A stretch of 64,000 bases of DNA, taken from positions 3,137,501-3,201,500 of the forward strand of contig NZ_CP120233.1 of NCBI RefSeq assembly GCF_030012985.1, written 5' to 3'. The first letter of the stretch is position 1, and each line of letters starts with the position of its first letter. The notes beneath the pieces are model-generated. The model saw only the letters and a list, made by a program, of their open reading frames with translations. It ran no database searches and was not told the DNA's origin. This document shows positions 23,230 through 32,861 of this stretch, piece by piece. The position numbers and the translations under genes are program-made. This DNA is from Microbulbifer sp. VAAF005. Its GTDB lineage: Bacteria; Pseudomonadota; Gammaproteobacteria; Pseudomonadales; Cellvibrionaceae.

Positions 23230-23465
23230 TTCACTCCGTTAAAATAATAAGCAAACCTACATATTTAGCATTTGAAAGATAATGTGACAAATTTATTTCG
23301 ATTGTCTCTAGAAGAGCTGGAATACAAAACAACAAATTAACTTATATATTGAGTAATAACCTACTTAAAAATACAGAAATTTGATTTGTATATCTTGTAT
23401 TTGGAAAAAACTTAATAAATTCCATCTAAACTTGTACTTAAATCTAGATTGAAGGCTCTCAATCC

Positions 23466-23894
23466 ATGTTTAAACATCCAGATCACGTAACAGTAGTTGT
23501 TACGAAATTAGAGGAAAGTGTCAGCTTTTTTGAATTGCTGGGTTTTGAGCTTCTACTCAAAAACTTTCTAACTGGCGAGAAAGCGTCACGGTATCTCCAG
23601 GTGGATAATGTAGAAGCAGATCACTTTACGATGGTACTAAAGCAGTCATCTCCGAAATTTGAGATACAGCTACTTCACTACCGAAATCCAGTGGTTAAAA
23701 CTAATCCATCACTAATTGACTTGGCAAGGCCCGGTTATAACCATCTGTGTTTAAAGGTAGATAATTTGAATGAAGCTTTAGAGTATTTATCGAAGCAAGG
23801 AATTAGTACAAGAAGCGGAATATTGGAGTATCAAGATAAAAAATTAGCTTTTCTCTTGGGACCAGAGAATATAACCGTTGAATTAGCCGAGTGA
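23466..23894 (+). CDS. VOC (glyoxalase/bleomycin resistance) superfamily protein
   Basis: The 142-aa product begins M-F-K-H-P-D-H-V-T-V-V-V-T-K-L-E-E-S-V-S-F-F-E and has the paired beta-alpha-beta-beta-beta modules of the VOC fold. The second module starts near G-Y-N-H-L-C-L-K-V-D-N-L. His8, His94 and a late Glu (T-V-E-L-A-E) are placed as in metal-binding members. Substrate is unknown. It is read in the same direction as the GST 113 bp downstream, so a joint role in detoxification is possible but unproven. Confidence 0.85.
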   Translation: MFKHPDHVTVVVTKLEESVSFFELLGFELLLKNFLTGEKASRYLQVDNVEADHFTMVLKQSSPKFEIQLLHYRNPVVKTNPSLIDLARPGYNHLCLKVDNLNEALEYLSKQGISTRSGILEYQDKKLAFLLGPENITVELAE

Positions 23895-24007
23895 ATTGTC
23901 CAAGCAAATAGATAGTACTTCTACTCAAACTTGACATGTAAATCTCTCGAAGAAATGATACTAGCCTAGCTAAAATTTATGTCTCCATATAAATTCGAGA
24001 TATTGAC

Positions 24008-24646
24008 ATGGCAAATGAAATCATCTTTTATACGAATCCTCAGTCGAGAGGCTGTATTGTTCGATGGATGTTAGAGGAGATATCAGTACCCTATCAAACC
24101 AAAGTACTTGAATATGGCGAAGACATGAAATCGCTAGAGTATCTTGCTTTGAATCCCATGGGGAAAGTTCCAACACTAGTGCACGACAACAAAACAATAA
24201 CTGAAGCAGCAGCAATATGTGTCTACTTGGCTGATGTGTTTTCCGATTCAGGTTTGTCTCCGATAAATAACGAAGAGCGTGCCAATTATTACCGGTGGAT
24301 GTTTTATTCGGCTGGACCTCTAGAGTCCGCCATTGTGAATAAATATATCTTTGATGAAGATGTGGCTAAAGATAAACAGCAAATGTTGGGTTACGGTAAT
24401 TATAAACTTGCACTAGATACGCTATCTGGTGCAATAAAATCAAACCCGTATATTGTTGGAGAACGTTTTACAGCAGCAGATGTATATATTGGTGCACAGC
24501 TGGGGTGGGGGTTACAGTTTGGAACTATAGATGGACGTGAAGAGTATCAGGAGTATGTAAATCGTTTATCTCAACGTAAAGCATTTCAACGAGCTCAAGA
24601 ACTTGATGCAGCTTTGGAAAAAGACATGAATATAAGCCCAGCTTAA
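24008..24646 (+). CDS. Glutathione S-transferase family protein
   Basis: The N-terminal thioredoxin-like domain (about residues 1-80) has Y-T-N-P-Q-S-R-G-C-I-V-R-W-M, where Ser14 is the likely catalytic residue. It also has the cis-Pro segment G-K-V-P-T-L-V and E-A-A-A-I-C-V-Y-L for glutathione binding. The helical C-terminal domain contains F-T-A-A-D-V-Y-I-G-A, the N-capping-box region. At 212 aa it is typical for a GST. It ends before a bidirectional terminator shared with the convergent methyltransferase-like gene. The substrate cannot be told from sequence. Confidence 0.9.
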   Translation: MANEIIFYTNPQSRGCIVRWMLEEISVPYQTKVLEYGEDMKSLEYLALNPMGKVPTLVHDNKTITEAAAICVYLADVFSDSGLSPINNEERANYYRWMFYSAGPLESAIVNKYIFDEDVAKDKQQMLGYGNYKLALDTLSGAIKSNPYIVGERFTAADVYIGAQLGWGLQFGTIDGREEYQEYVNRLSQRKAFQRAQELDAALEKDMNISPA

Positions 24647-24670
24647 ATTTAAATATATTTTGTTTGAACT

Positions 24671-24702
24671 AAAAGGTCAGAAACTATATTCCTGACCTTT
24701 TT
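24671..24702. terminator. Bidirectional terminator between GST and methyltransferase-like gene
   Basis: AAAAGGTCAG (24671-24680) pairs with CTGACCTTTT (24692-24701) around an 11-nt loop. The A and T ends allow it to work on both strands for these convergent genes. Confidence 0.85.
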
Positions 24703-24724
24703 GATTTATCCCAAATACTAGTTT

Positions 24725-25723
24725 TCAACTAAAAATTCCGCTTTTTATTTGCCGGACAGCTCTGTTGAATCGAAAACGATCATTTCTGTCTATAGAAGTA
24801 TTTTCATCCATCATATGCTCATAATCACTTTCAACTACTTTGAGATAATCTAGTGCTTCATCTTTATCCCCTTTCATTGCAATAAGGTATGAGCGAGACA
24901 AGCACATTCTTAATTTATGAGCATCTGTTAGATGTTCTTTAGGATGATTATCGTGGAGCTTCAAGCATTCCTCTAGGCTAGCTTCGGTGAATGGGTCGTA
25001 TTCAGCTACTTCCTTAGGAATTGGTTTTTTACACTTATAGATTGAGCTTGAAAATACTTGCCCATACCAGTCGAAATAATCTTCAAGATATCCCATGGTT
25101 ACTTTAATCCATGGTAAACGATCAAAGAAAAAATCCTGATTAATGAAAAATGATTCGCGCTCAATAAGCTTTGGCATAAACTCTGCTGAAACATGTTTAT
25201 TTAGGTCCTGAGTTTTACATACATCAATAAAACAAATTTCAATTGGATTATCAGGCCAGGAAAACTCATTAAAATCACCGATATTTAGTTCAATCAATGA
25301 CTGAAATGGAGAAATACTATTTTCTAATATTGGAACAAAAGATTCACCAAACTTATAGGTCAATGAGTCACACTCCCAAACACGATCCGAACCATTTGCA
25401 GGTTTAGGTAGAAAACCCAATTCATAACTACTAATAGGCTTACTATTCAATATATTTGAATTTACGTTGTTTGAAAAATTTGAATTACTCATCAATCCAT
25501 GCGCGAGAGAAACTACAGAAGCTCCCATAAAGCTTCCTGCATCAACAATATATCCTTTTTGCTGGAAATTTTTTGACGCCAATGAATAGAGTAATTTGCG
25601 TTCCGCAATCGAAACCATTCCTGGCGTCTCAAATACGCTCTGGGGGACTTCAGTTTTAGAGAATGATATTTCTGGGTGTACATAACAACCCCTTGCAATT
25701 TCCGCATCTTCAATTTCGTACAT
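24725..25723 (-). CDS. Class I methyltransferase-like protein, function unknown
   Basis: This 332-aa protein is not one I can name. The segment G-Y-I-V-D-A-G-S-F-M-G-A-S-V-V-S-L near residues 57-73 resembles SAM-binding motif I. I-E-I-C-F-I-D-V-C-K-T (about 160-170) resembles the acidic strand of Methyltransf_24-type enzymes that act on sugars. The C-terminal third is helical, with K-G-D-K-D-E-A-L-D-Y-L-K-V-V-E-S resembling a TPR-like repeat. The start has a CCGGAGC ribosome site. It lies 25 bp after the larger methyltransferase gene on the same strand, so the two are probably co-transcribed, facing away from the glycosyltransferase operon. Confidence 0.65.
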   Translation of the reverse strand: MYEIEDAEIARGCYVHPEISFSKTEVPQSVFETPGMVSIAERKLLYSLASKNFQQKGYIVDAGSFMGASVVSLAHGLMSNSNFSNNVNSNILNSKPISSYELGFLPKPANGSDRVWECDSLTYKFGESFVPILENSISPFQSLIELNIGDFNEFSWPDNPIEICFIDVCKTQDLNKHVSAEFMPKLIERESFFINQDFFFDRLPWIKVTMGYLEDYFDWYGQVFSSSIYKCKKPIPKEVAEYDPFTEASLEECLKLHDNHPKEHLTDAHKLRMCLSRSYLIAMKGDKDEALDYLKVVESDYEHMMDENTSIDRNDRFRFNRAVRQIKSGIFS

Positions 25724-25748
25724 TATTTTGCTCCGGAAAGAAAATTAA

Positions 25749-27095
25749 TTACTTAGCGTAAGCTACACAAAAAACAACATTTGTCTTCATTTCATCCAGT
25801 GTAATATCAGGAATTTCTTCTCTTACTCTGGTCTCTATTTCCGGAGTTAAACGTTCTAAAACATTACTATGTGAAGGCTGTAGTTCCCAGGTATCGATAT
25901 TAAAATACTTACGTGTTAATGCGCGTAATTCATCGATTCGAATGCGATTTAGATGTGTGTGTAAATAGTGGTCGTGTGGCAAATGGCGAACAATATTAAT
26001 ATGGTTCCAATCACAAAACTTAAGATGATCTGGATTCCCTTCATCTAAAACTGATGGATTATGAGGAGGCATATGGTGCCCACTCCAGCCATAAAAGTTG
26101 TGATGCAGAAATATAATTTTTCCTCCTTTCGATAACAACCCCGCAATATCCTCGAATACACCCTCAATTTCCAATAGGTGCTCAGTGACATTGTGTAGGC
26201 AAACCGTATCAAAGGTCTTTATACCAACGAGATCGCGGGTAGAGCACTGGCGTAAATCAATATCCGGGATCAAATCCATGATGTCCTGGCCGGACATTGG
26301 CGCGTTAACCCACTTTCTTATCCTTTTATTGCGAACTCTCCTGGAGTCTAAAGACATTGCAGGGTCTACACCGGTATAACTGTTTGCCCCAGCACAGAGG
26401 TAGCCCATGGCATAGCCGCCAAAACCACAACCGACATCTAAAACATTGCACCCTTGTACATATTTATGTAGTTTTCTTGGCCATGAACAGTAGCCGAGTT
26501 CAACGGCACTAGTGATGAGGTCAGAATCAAAATTCTTCAGTGCGTGGCGTATATTAGTGCAGTTGTGGAAAAATGCGATTTTAGCCTGCAATTCATGATT
26601 GTCCCAATCTTCTAAAGGCTCGATTTTCTTCAATTGTTTTGCTGCTTTTGAGCGGGAAAGTTTTGAAAATGCAGGGTGAGAACGGGAGGTGTCTAAAATT
26701 TCAATCGCTTCCCTGGCGTTATTTTCGATTCGTATCAGTTTGACTTGGTCAAAGACTTTCAGAGCTCGTTTATGTTCTGGACTGCACTTGATTGCTATTT
26801 TTATATCTTTTTCAGCTTGATCTATATCTCCTTTAGCTATATTTAGCATAGCGGAGATTATTCTCATGCCTACATGGTGTGGATGTCTTGATATGAAGGT
26901 CAGCGCATATTTATCACAATTTAGAATCGAACCATTTTTTGATTCGGCATAGCAAAGAAAATAAGTAGCCGGATGAAAAGGGTTGAGATCGGCAATTGGA
27001 CGCAATAACTCTCTCGCCAGGTCTATTTCTCCAGCTAATGCAGCTTGCTTCCCTTGTTCAAAATTATCCAGCTGATTGATTTCTAAAGTAGACAT
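25749..27095 (-). CDS. TPR-containing SAM-dependent methyltransferase
   Basis: The 448-aa protein has an N-terminal helical region (about residues 10-130) with tetratricopeptide-like pairs such as A-L-A-G-E-I-D-L-A-R-E-L-L and A-K-G-D-I-D-Q-A-E-K-D-I. A class I methyltransferase domain follows, with motif I N-V-L-D-V-G-C-G-F-G-G-Y-A-M-G near 217 and Y-T-G-V-D-P-A as the acidic loop. T-V-C-L-H-N-V-T-E-H-L and G-G-K-I-I-F-L-H-H-N-F-Y complete the fold. It starts 409 bp from the divergent UDP-sulfoquinovose synthase gene. A role in methylating the glycan made by that operon is plausible from context only. Confidence 0.8.
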   Translation of the reverse strand: MSTLEINQLDNFEQGKQAALAGEIDLARELLRPIADLNPFHPATYFLCYAESKNGSILNCDKYALTFISRHPHHVGMRIISAMLNIAKGDIDQAEKDIKIAIKCSPEHKRALKVFDQVKLIRIENNAREAIEILDTSRSHPAFSKLSRSKAAKQLKKIEPLEDWDNHELQAKIAFFHNCTNIRHALKNFDSDLITSAVELGYCSWPRKLHKYVQGCNVLDVGCGFGGYAMGYLCAGANSYTGVDPAMSLDSRRVRNKRIRKWVNAPMSGQDIMDLIPDIDLRQCSTRDLVGIKTFDTVCLHNVTEHLLEIEGVFEDIAGLLSKGGKIIFLHHNFYGWSGHHMPPHNPSVLDEGNPDHLKFCDWNHINIVRHLPHDHYLHTHLNRIRIDELRALTRKYFNIDTWELQPSHSNVLERLTPEIETRVREEIPDITLDEMKTNVVFCVAYAK

Positions 27096-27504
27096 TTAAT
27101 TTTCCAAGTAATGGTAACCAGGTTTTTTGGCGTGGATATTTACTTGCATGCTGCAAATAGGTGCAGTTGCGCTCGATTTAAATCAAATATAATAAGATTG
27201 CTTATTATTGAGTACATGCTCGCAGCTAGCATTGATTTTCTTAAATTATGAAAATATTCATAAATGTGAAAGTTGGAGCTGTCAAATAATAAATTTATTT
27301 TCTCTGAGAAAACTATTCAAGGTGCAATCTATAAAAGTTGGCGCGGATGCTAACTCGTATAATCGGTAAAGCTGTAAAGCCTGTGTTATAAATTGGATTT
27401 TGTAAGATTCACGTTATCCAATTAAGTAGCAGACGATAACACCTCAACCCTTAATAAATTGATCTGCCAACGGCCTGGTTGGCAAAACTTGTGGAGGTGG
27501 CTCT
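27096..27504. promoter_or_regulatory. Divergent regulatory region of the glycan locus
   Basis: This 409-bp AT-rich gap separates the methyltransferase pair from the glycosyltransferase operon. TATAAT at 27358-27363 could be a -10 element for the operon, but no good -35 is placed. A perfect 7-bp hairpin, TGCCAAC/GTTGGCA (27465-27471/27478-27484), precedes the GGAGGTGG ribosome site. I see no JUMPStart/ops element. Confidence 0.45.
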
Positions 27505-28734
27505 TTGAAACTGATAATAGTCGGTGGCGATGGCTTTTGTGGATGGCCAACCTCATTACATCTGAGTAATTTAGGTCATGAAGTTATTATTATTGACAAT
27601 TTTTCTAGAAGAAAAATTGATAGTGAACTCAATGTAAAGTCATTAACACCGATTCGAGAACTGAAAGAACGTATTGATACCTGGTTTGAGTTAACGGGAA
27701 AGGTTATTCGCTTTGTCGAGTTGGATGTTTCCCAGAAATTTAACGATCTTGTAAATCTAATAGAGGAGGAAAAACCAGATAGTATAGTTCATTTTGGTGA
27801 GCAGCGTGCTGCCCCCTATTCGATGAAAAGTAGCGCTACTAAAAATTATACGATCTCTAATAACATTTGTGGTACCCATAATATTCTCAATGCGATTGTA
27901 GCGACACAGCTTGATATCCACTTGGTTCACCTCGGTACAATGGGTGTGTATGGTTACGGCCATGAGGAGCCCATACCAATACCTGAAGGTTACTTGGATG
28001 TAAAAATAGAGACAATTGATAATCGTCAAATTTCAGACTCTATCGTTTATCCGCCTAATCCCGGCTCCATTTACCATATGACTAAGACGATGGATTCGCA
28101 GATGTTTCAGTATTATGCGAAAAATGACAGGCTTCGTATTACCGATCTTCACCAGGGGATTGTTTGGGGAACACAGACTGAACTCTCTAGTCTGGATGAG
28201 CGCCTGATAAATCGTTTTGATTATGACGGGGACTACGGCACAGTCCTAAATAGATTTCTAATGCAAGCGACTGTCGGTTTTCCACTGACTGTTCATGGCA
28301 CAGGTGGTCAAACTCGTGCATTTATCCATATCTCTGATACTTGTAAATGTATTGAGCAGGCACTTTTACATCCACCGGAGCTCGGTGAACGGCCACTGAT
28401 TCTCAATCAGATGGCGGAAACGCAAACACTTTCCGATCTTGCACAATTAGTTCATTCATTGACAGACTGTGAAATAAGTTATCTGCCAAACCCGAGGAAG
28501 GAGGCAGAGAGAAATGATCTCAATGTAAAAAATGATTTACTTCGTTCATTCGGATGGCAGCCGATTCTTATTAAAGATAGCCTTCTGCAGGAAATTACAG
28601 ATATAACAATGCAATATCAAGATCGGGCTGATCATTCAAAAATACCTTGCGTTTCCTATTGGACACAAGGTAATAAACTAGCCGATATTTCCTATCGGGA
28701 AAAAACTAGTGAAGTTACAGAAACCATTTCTTAG
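27505..28734 (+). CDS. sqdB: UDP-sulfoquinovose synthase homologue (SqdB/SQD1 family)
   Basis: SqdB/SQD1 makes UDP-sulfoquinovose from UDP-glucose and sulfite using bound NAD. This 409-aa short-chain dehydrogenase has the family's variant dinucleotide motif G-G-D-G-F-C-G-W-P-T. It also has I-D-N-F-S-R-R, H-F-G-E-Q-R-A-A-P-Y-S-M, T-M-G-V-Y-G, P-G-S-I-Y-H-M-T-K (catalytic Tyr and Lys) and Q-G-I-V-W-G-T. These are specific to SQD1-like enzymes and not to general epimerases. TTG 27505 is chosen because GGAGGTGG lies 4 nt upstream. It leads a plus-strand operon with an epimerase and three glycosyltransferases, so the product is probably the donor for a sulfoquinovose-containing glycan. No SqdX-type SQDG synthase is recognisable nearby. 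Confidence 0.88.
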   Translation: MKLIIVGGDGFCGWPTSLHLSNLGHEVIIIDNFSRRKIDSELNVKSLTPIRELKERIDTWFELTGKVIRFVELDVSQKFNDLVNLIEEEKPDSIVHFGEQRAAPYSMKSSATKNYTISNNICGTHNILNAIVATQLDIHLVHLGTMGVYGYGHEEPIPIPEGYLDVKIETIDNRQISDSIVYPPNPGSIYHMTKTMDSQMFQYYAKNDRLRITDLHQGIVWGTQTELSSLDERLINRFDYDGDYGTVLNRFLMQATVGFPLTVHGTGGQTRAFIHISDTCKCIEQALLHPPELGERPLILNQMAETQTLSDLAQLVHSLTDCEISYLPNPRKEAERNDLNVKNDLLRSFGWQPILIKDSLLQEITDITMQYQDRADHSKIPCVSYWTQGNKLADISYREKTSEVTETIS

Positions 28735-28749
28735 TGGGTAGCTTTAGCT

Positions 28750-29727
28750 ATGTCTACGCGAATCCTTATTACTGGTGGATGTGGATTTATAGGTTCAAAT
28801 TTAGTCAAATATCTCAGTACTTTGAGTTTATATGACGAAATTTTAGTTTTAGATAATGAGGTCACTGGCACTACCGCAGCATTAGCCGGCATACCTCATC
28901 AATTTATCAGAGGAGATGTTAGAAATCAGCGGGATGTAGATGAGGCAGTAAAGCATGCTGATGCTGTTATACACTTAGCTGCAGATACACGTGTTATTAA
29001 TTCAATAAATAATCCTGTCTATAACTTTGAAGTAAATGTACAAGGGACAGTCAATCTTCTGGAAGCGATGCGAAGGTATGAGGTTAGATATCTAATTAAT
29101 GCTTCTACAGGTGGGGCGATCATTGGGGAAGCTGATCCACCTGTACACGAATTAATGCCGGTGAACCCCGCATCGGCTTATGGTGCGTCTAAGGCTGCAG
29201 CGGAAGCTTACTGTTCTGCATATTCTCAGAGCTATGGACTATCAATAACTTGTTTACGATTTTCTAATGTTTATGGTCCGCTTTCCCTTCACAAGGGAAG
29301 TGTGATAGCAGCTTTTATAAAAAATATTCTGAAAGGACAGGTCTGTGATGTCTACGGAGATGGCTATCAGACTAGAGACTTTATTTTTGTAGGCGATCTC
29401 TGCCAGGGAATAATGAAGGCTCTGGAAAAGAGAGAAAATGGAGTGTTTCAGCTAGGCAGCGGCCAGCCAACGTCAATTAACGAAGTAATTAGTTTACTAA
29501 GGGATGTCTCGGGCTGCCATGAAGACCTTGAAATAGTTAACCACCCTTTCAGAGCAGGTGAAGTACGTCATAACTATACCGATATTACTAAAGCAAAACA
29601 GTACTTGGGCTTTAGACCGGAAGTATCATTAAGGGACGGTATTCAAATTACATGGGATTACTTTGTCAATAAGGAGGATGTTCTGAAGCCCAGCCTCTCG
29701 CAGAGGGCCCTACAGAATGCAGATTGA
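28750..29727 (+). CDS. NAD-dependent sugar-nucleotide epimerase/dehydratase
   Basis: This is an extended SDR of 325 aa. It has the NAD motif T-G-G-C-G-F-I-G-S-N-L near residues 8-18, H-L-A-A-D-T-R, the Ser/Thr stretch N-A-S-T-G-G and the catalytic Y-G-A-S-K near residue 144. R-F-S-N-V-Y-G-P and R-D-F-I-F-V-G-D-L follow, as in GalE/WbpP-type UDP-hexose 4-epimerases and related enzymes. Which sugar it acts on cannot be decided. It starts 15 bp after sqdB and its end overlaps the next gene by 11 bp, showing tight coupling in the operon. Confidence 0.87.
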   Translation: MSTRILITGGCGFIGSNLVKYLSTLSLYDEILVLDNEVTGTTAALAGIPHQFIRGDVRNQRDVDEAVKHADAVIHLAADTRVINSINNPVYNFEVNVQGTVNLLEAMRRYEVRYLINASTGGAIIGEADPPVHELMPVNPASAYGASKAAAEAYCSAYSQSYGLSITCLRFSNVYGPLSLHKGSVIAAFIKNILKGQVCDVYGDGYQTRDFIFVGDLCQGIMKALEKRENGVFQLGSGQPTSINEVISLLRDVSGCHEDLEIVNHPFRAGEVRHNYTDITKAKQYLGFRPEVSLRDGIQITWDYFVNKEDVLKPSLSQRALQNAD

Positions 29728-32700
29728 CAAATTTTCAGTAGAATCATTCCCTGATTTAAATACTTATGCAGGTTTTGAGTCGGACCAGAAGCTCAGAGTT
29801 TGTATAGCCACAGAAGAAATCCTAGGTCCGGTGAGAAATGGAGGGATTGCTTCAACCTACTATCACCTAGCGAAAGGACTGGCAGCACATGGGCACGAAG
29901 TACATGTGCTCTACTTAAAGGGTGAAACAGTTGAGAATGAAACACCTGAGTATTGGGTTGAGGAATATTCCAAGTTTGGTGTTTCACTGCACTACTTGGT
30001 GCACACGGATGAAACAATAATCGGCCCCTCACAGAGTTGGCAGCGACGATATAGTGCGGCATACCGCTGGTTAATTGAACAGAGACGTTTTGATGTTATC
30101 CACACCTCCGAATGGCGAGGTGGATTAATTTATGCGTTGATGGTTAAGAAGTTGGGTTTGGCGTTTAAAGATACATTATTTATTGTAAAGACATCGTCCC
30201 CGCACCTCTGGAATCGTCATTATCAAATGCAGCCATTGGTAAAAAGGGAGCTGTTACCAGCGAGTTTTGCCGAGCAGAAATGTGTTGAATTTGCCGATAT
30301 GGTAATTGGTGGTAGCGCACACCTACTTTGCTTTATGCGCTATGTGGGCTATAAGCTGCCAACATCAACTTATGTTCAGCCAAATATTCTTGATTTTTCT
30401 GAAGTTCCCGTTGATGATAAACGCATTAATCGACAGCCTGGTGATGTAGTTCGCACTAAGGAATTGACCTTCTTTGGTCGTTTGGAAATGCGGAAGGGAT
30501 TGGAGCTCTTTTGTACGGCTCTGGATTTACTTGAGCGGACGGGGAATTGTCCTACCAGAGTTAATTTCCTAGGTAAATATGGTGAAGCCTTACCTAATCA
30601 AAACAATGAGAAGGTTGCGGACTATATTGAGCGAAAAGCATCTAGTTGGAGTTTTGAAGTCAATTGCATCACAGATTATAACCAGCCGGAAGCTCTCTCG
30701 TTTTTATGTTCCAGGGATATGATAGCGGTAATGCCCTCCCTGATTGAAAACTCCACCATGGCAGTATATGAAACACTGGAGAATAATATTCCTTTTATTG
30801 CAACGCGAGTAGGGGGAACTCCAGAGCTTATCGCAAAAGAAGACCATGAAAGTTGTCTTATCGCACCCTACGCATTTGAGCTTGCGAAAAGGCTAGAAGA
30901 GGTACTGAAGAGTGGGCATAGGATTGCGCATTCCAGTTTTGATAACAATTATAACCTTCAAGTTTGGTATGGTTTTCATGCCTACTTAGCAGATCTTTTT
31001 AAGCAGTATGGTGGCGCTGAAGCGATCACTAAGATTACAGGCTTTCCCACCTTAACAGTTTCTAATGAGATGGAGCTACCGACCCTAGAAGTAGTTGTTC
31101 TATTGCGGGATACTGAGAGTGTTATGGAATTTTCTGAGGCACTTTTAGTTGATAGACCCGACTCCATCAAATTTTTATTAATTGATCCCTATCTTGAAAA
31201 TATTGCTGAGAGAGCTTCTAACTTTCTATTGGAAGCCGGTCTCAATTGTAGTTTGGTGGATTTCATTGGATTTCCAGCAGGGATTGCACTGGCAAAAAGT
31301 CTTTCTGAAAGTACTCTAGATGCTTGCATTCTCTGTGATGGTACATCCTCTCGATTAGGTGGAAAATTTTGTGGTGAGTTACGCAAAGCTCTTCAAATAA
31401 ATCATGAATTCATAATCACTAGCTTTTTATCTCTACCTGAAAACAAGGTGGTAATGCCGATAGGTGGAGATATCGTGTCTGAGATCAGTTTTGGAAATGC
31501 AATAGGCACAAATATTATTTGTATCCCAAAACTGGTATCAAGCAAGGTGGGGTCAATACTCCCTTATGATATTCGCTACGGTTTGGTACAAGAATATATT
31601 TTAAGGGCGAACAAAGAATTTGGGTTTGAATTGATGGTTATTCCTGAGTGCCATCTTCGGAGTGATTACTATTTAGAGGAATTGGAAGAATCTCGAAATA
31701 ACGCTAACTCAGTCTACCTTCGCTCAATGTCGTTGATTGAAAATGATAATATTGCCTATCGTAAACTAGCCCTTCTTCCTTCAGCTCAGCCTATTGGAGC
31801 TAAATTAAGACCAGCACTTTATCGGGATAAGAATCGTTTGGATGAGGAACCCGTGTGGCTTTTACATGCCGACCGGCCTCGTAAAATGAAAAACCGTAAT
31901 CCGAGGGTGGTTGTTGGTTTGGACGAGAGAAATTCCCATTTGCTCTGTGTAGCCAAAGGTCCGGGAAATAGGCAATTAATAGTTAATGGCGAGCCCCAGT
32001 CAATTTCTTTGGAGCTACAAGATAATGAACTTACTTTACATAGATTCCCAATTCCAGATAAATGGGAAGAAGGTGAAAAATTTAATATTAAGTTTCTTTT
32101 AGAAGATCAAGAAATGACTTACACCCGTTTTATACGGGTTATAAAACTTTCTAAAAATGTATTTGCAGCTATCTCTGGAAGCCCAATACTTAATGAGGTA
32201 GCTGTTGAGGAGATATTTAACCAAAAATATACCTGGAGTTTCTTCTCTAAATCAGAAAATAACACACCTGAAAACATTCAAGGGGTAGATACTGAAGATA
32301 CCACTTTATATGGGCAAGATCACGCAGAGGTAGGAGAATTTGTAGACAAGGATTATACAGTAGAAGGTAAGGATGAGCCTGAACATGATATTGCAAAAAT
32401 TATCCATGAGCAGGGAAAAATCAATGAAACTGAATTTAAACCCAAGTTTAGTTTTCAGGCTGTGATTCAAAAATCTGGCACTACCTTGCAGCGCATATTC
32501 AAGGGATATACCGGCTCACCTATTAAAGGTTCAATTCCACCACGAGAACTATTTGCACTCGATCCACGGGTTCTTGAGGGATGGGCATGGGATAGAAGCA
32601 ATATAGCTAAAAATTTAGTGATTGTCTTAGAGGTGAACGGAAATATTGTAGCTGAAACCACGGCGAATCGTTATGTGGAACGTTTCGGTACTCGAAACCC

Positions 32701-32848
32701 GAAACTAGCTTGGTATGGATTCCGGTTCTCTTTAACCCCAGAAATAAAGCAGGAAAACTCAGAAATTACCGTACGTGTTAAGGAAAATGGACTTGTCTTA
32801 CGAAATGGCCGATTGCGTTATCTTAAACAAATGTTAGTCGCGATCTAA
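29717..32848 (+). CDS. Large multidomain glycosyltransferase (GT4 domain, degenerate second domain, C-terminal beta domain)
   Basis: At 1043 aa, this starts with a GT4-type GT-B transferase. It has R-N-G-G-I-A-S-T-Y-Y near residue 37, T-S-E-W-R-G-G near 128, F-F-G-R-L-E-M-R-K-G near 252 and M-P-S-L-I-E-N-S-T-M-A-V-Y-E-T near 340. Residues about 450-670 align by pattern with the GT2 domain of the next gene. The acidic D-D-D of that domain is replaced here by L-C-D-G-T-S-S, suggesting a non-catalytic remnant. The end (L-E-G-W-A-W-D-R-S-N) is a beta-rich domain often fused to polysaccharide enzymes. It overlaps the epimerase gene by 11 bp and precedes a paralogue. Acceptor and donor are unknown. 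Confidence 0.85.
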   Translation: MQIDKFSVESFPDLNTYAGFESDQKLRVCIATEEILGPVRNGGIASTYYHLAKGLAAHGHEVHVLYLKGETVENETPEYWVEEYSKFGVSLHYLVHTDETIIGPSQSWQRRYSAAYRWLIEQRRFDVIHTSEWRGGLIYALMVKKLGLAFKDTLFIVKTSSPHLWNRHYQMQPLVKRELLPASFAEQKCVEFADMVIGGSAHLLCFMRYVGYKLPTSTYVQPNILDFSEVPVDDKRINRQPGDVVRTKELTFFGRLEMRKGLELFCTALDLLERTGNCPTRVNFLGKYGEALPNQNNEKVADYIERKASSWSFEVNCITDYNQPEALSFLCSRDMIAVMPSLIENSTMAVYETLENNIPFIATRVGGTPELIAKEDHESCLIAPYAFELAKRLEEVLKSGHRIAHSSFDNNYNLQVWYGFHAYLADLFKQYGGAEAITKITGFPTLTVSNEMELPTLEVVVLLRDTESVMEFSEALLVDRPDSIKFLLIDPYLENIAERASNFLLEAGLNCSLVDFIGFPAGIALAKSLSESTLDACILCDGTSSRLGGKFCGELRKALQINHEFIITSFLSLPENKVVMPIGGDIVSEISFGNAIGTNIICIPKLVSSKVGSILPYDIRYGLVQEYILRANKEFGFELMVIPECHLRSDYYLEELEESRNNANSVYLRSMSLIENDNIAYRKLALLPSAQPIGAKLRPALYRDKNRLDEEPVWLLHADRPRKMKNRNPRVVVGLDERNSHLLCVAKGPGNRQLIVNGEPQSISLELQDNELTLHRFPIPDKWEEGEKFNIKFLLEDQEMTYTRFIRVIKLSKNVFAAISGSPILNEVAVEEIFNQKYTWSFFSKSENNTPENIQGVDTEDTTLYGQDHAEVGEFVDKDYTVEGKDEPEHDIAKIIHEQGKINETEFKPKFSFQAVIQKSGTTLQRIFKGYTGSPIKGSIPPRELFALDPRVLEGWAWDRSNIAKNLVIVLEVNGNIVAETTANRYVERFGTRNPKLAWYGFRFSLTPEIKQENSEITVRVKENGLVLRNGRLRYLKQMLVAI

Positions 32849-32861
32849 GGTGGCTTGAATA

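Noticed and set aside
27421..27504. JUMPStart/ops element before the glycan operon
   Set aside because: No GGCGGTAG sequence is present; only a small hairpin.
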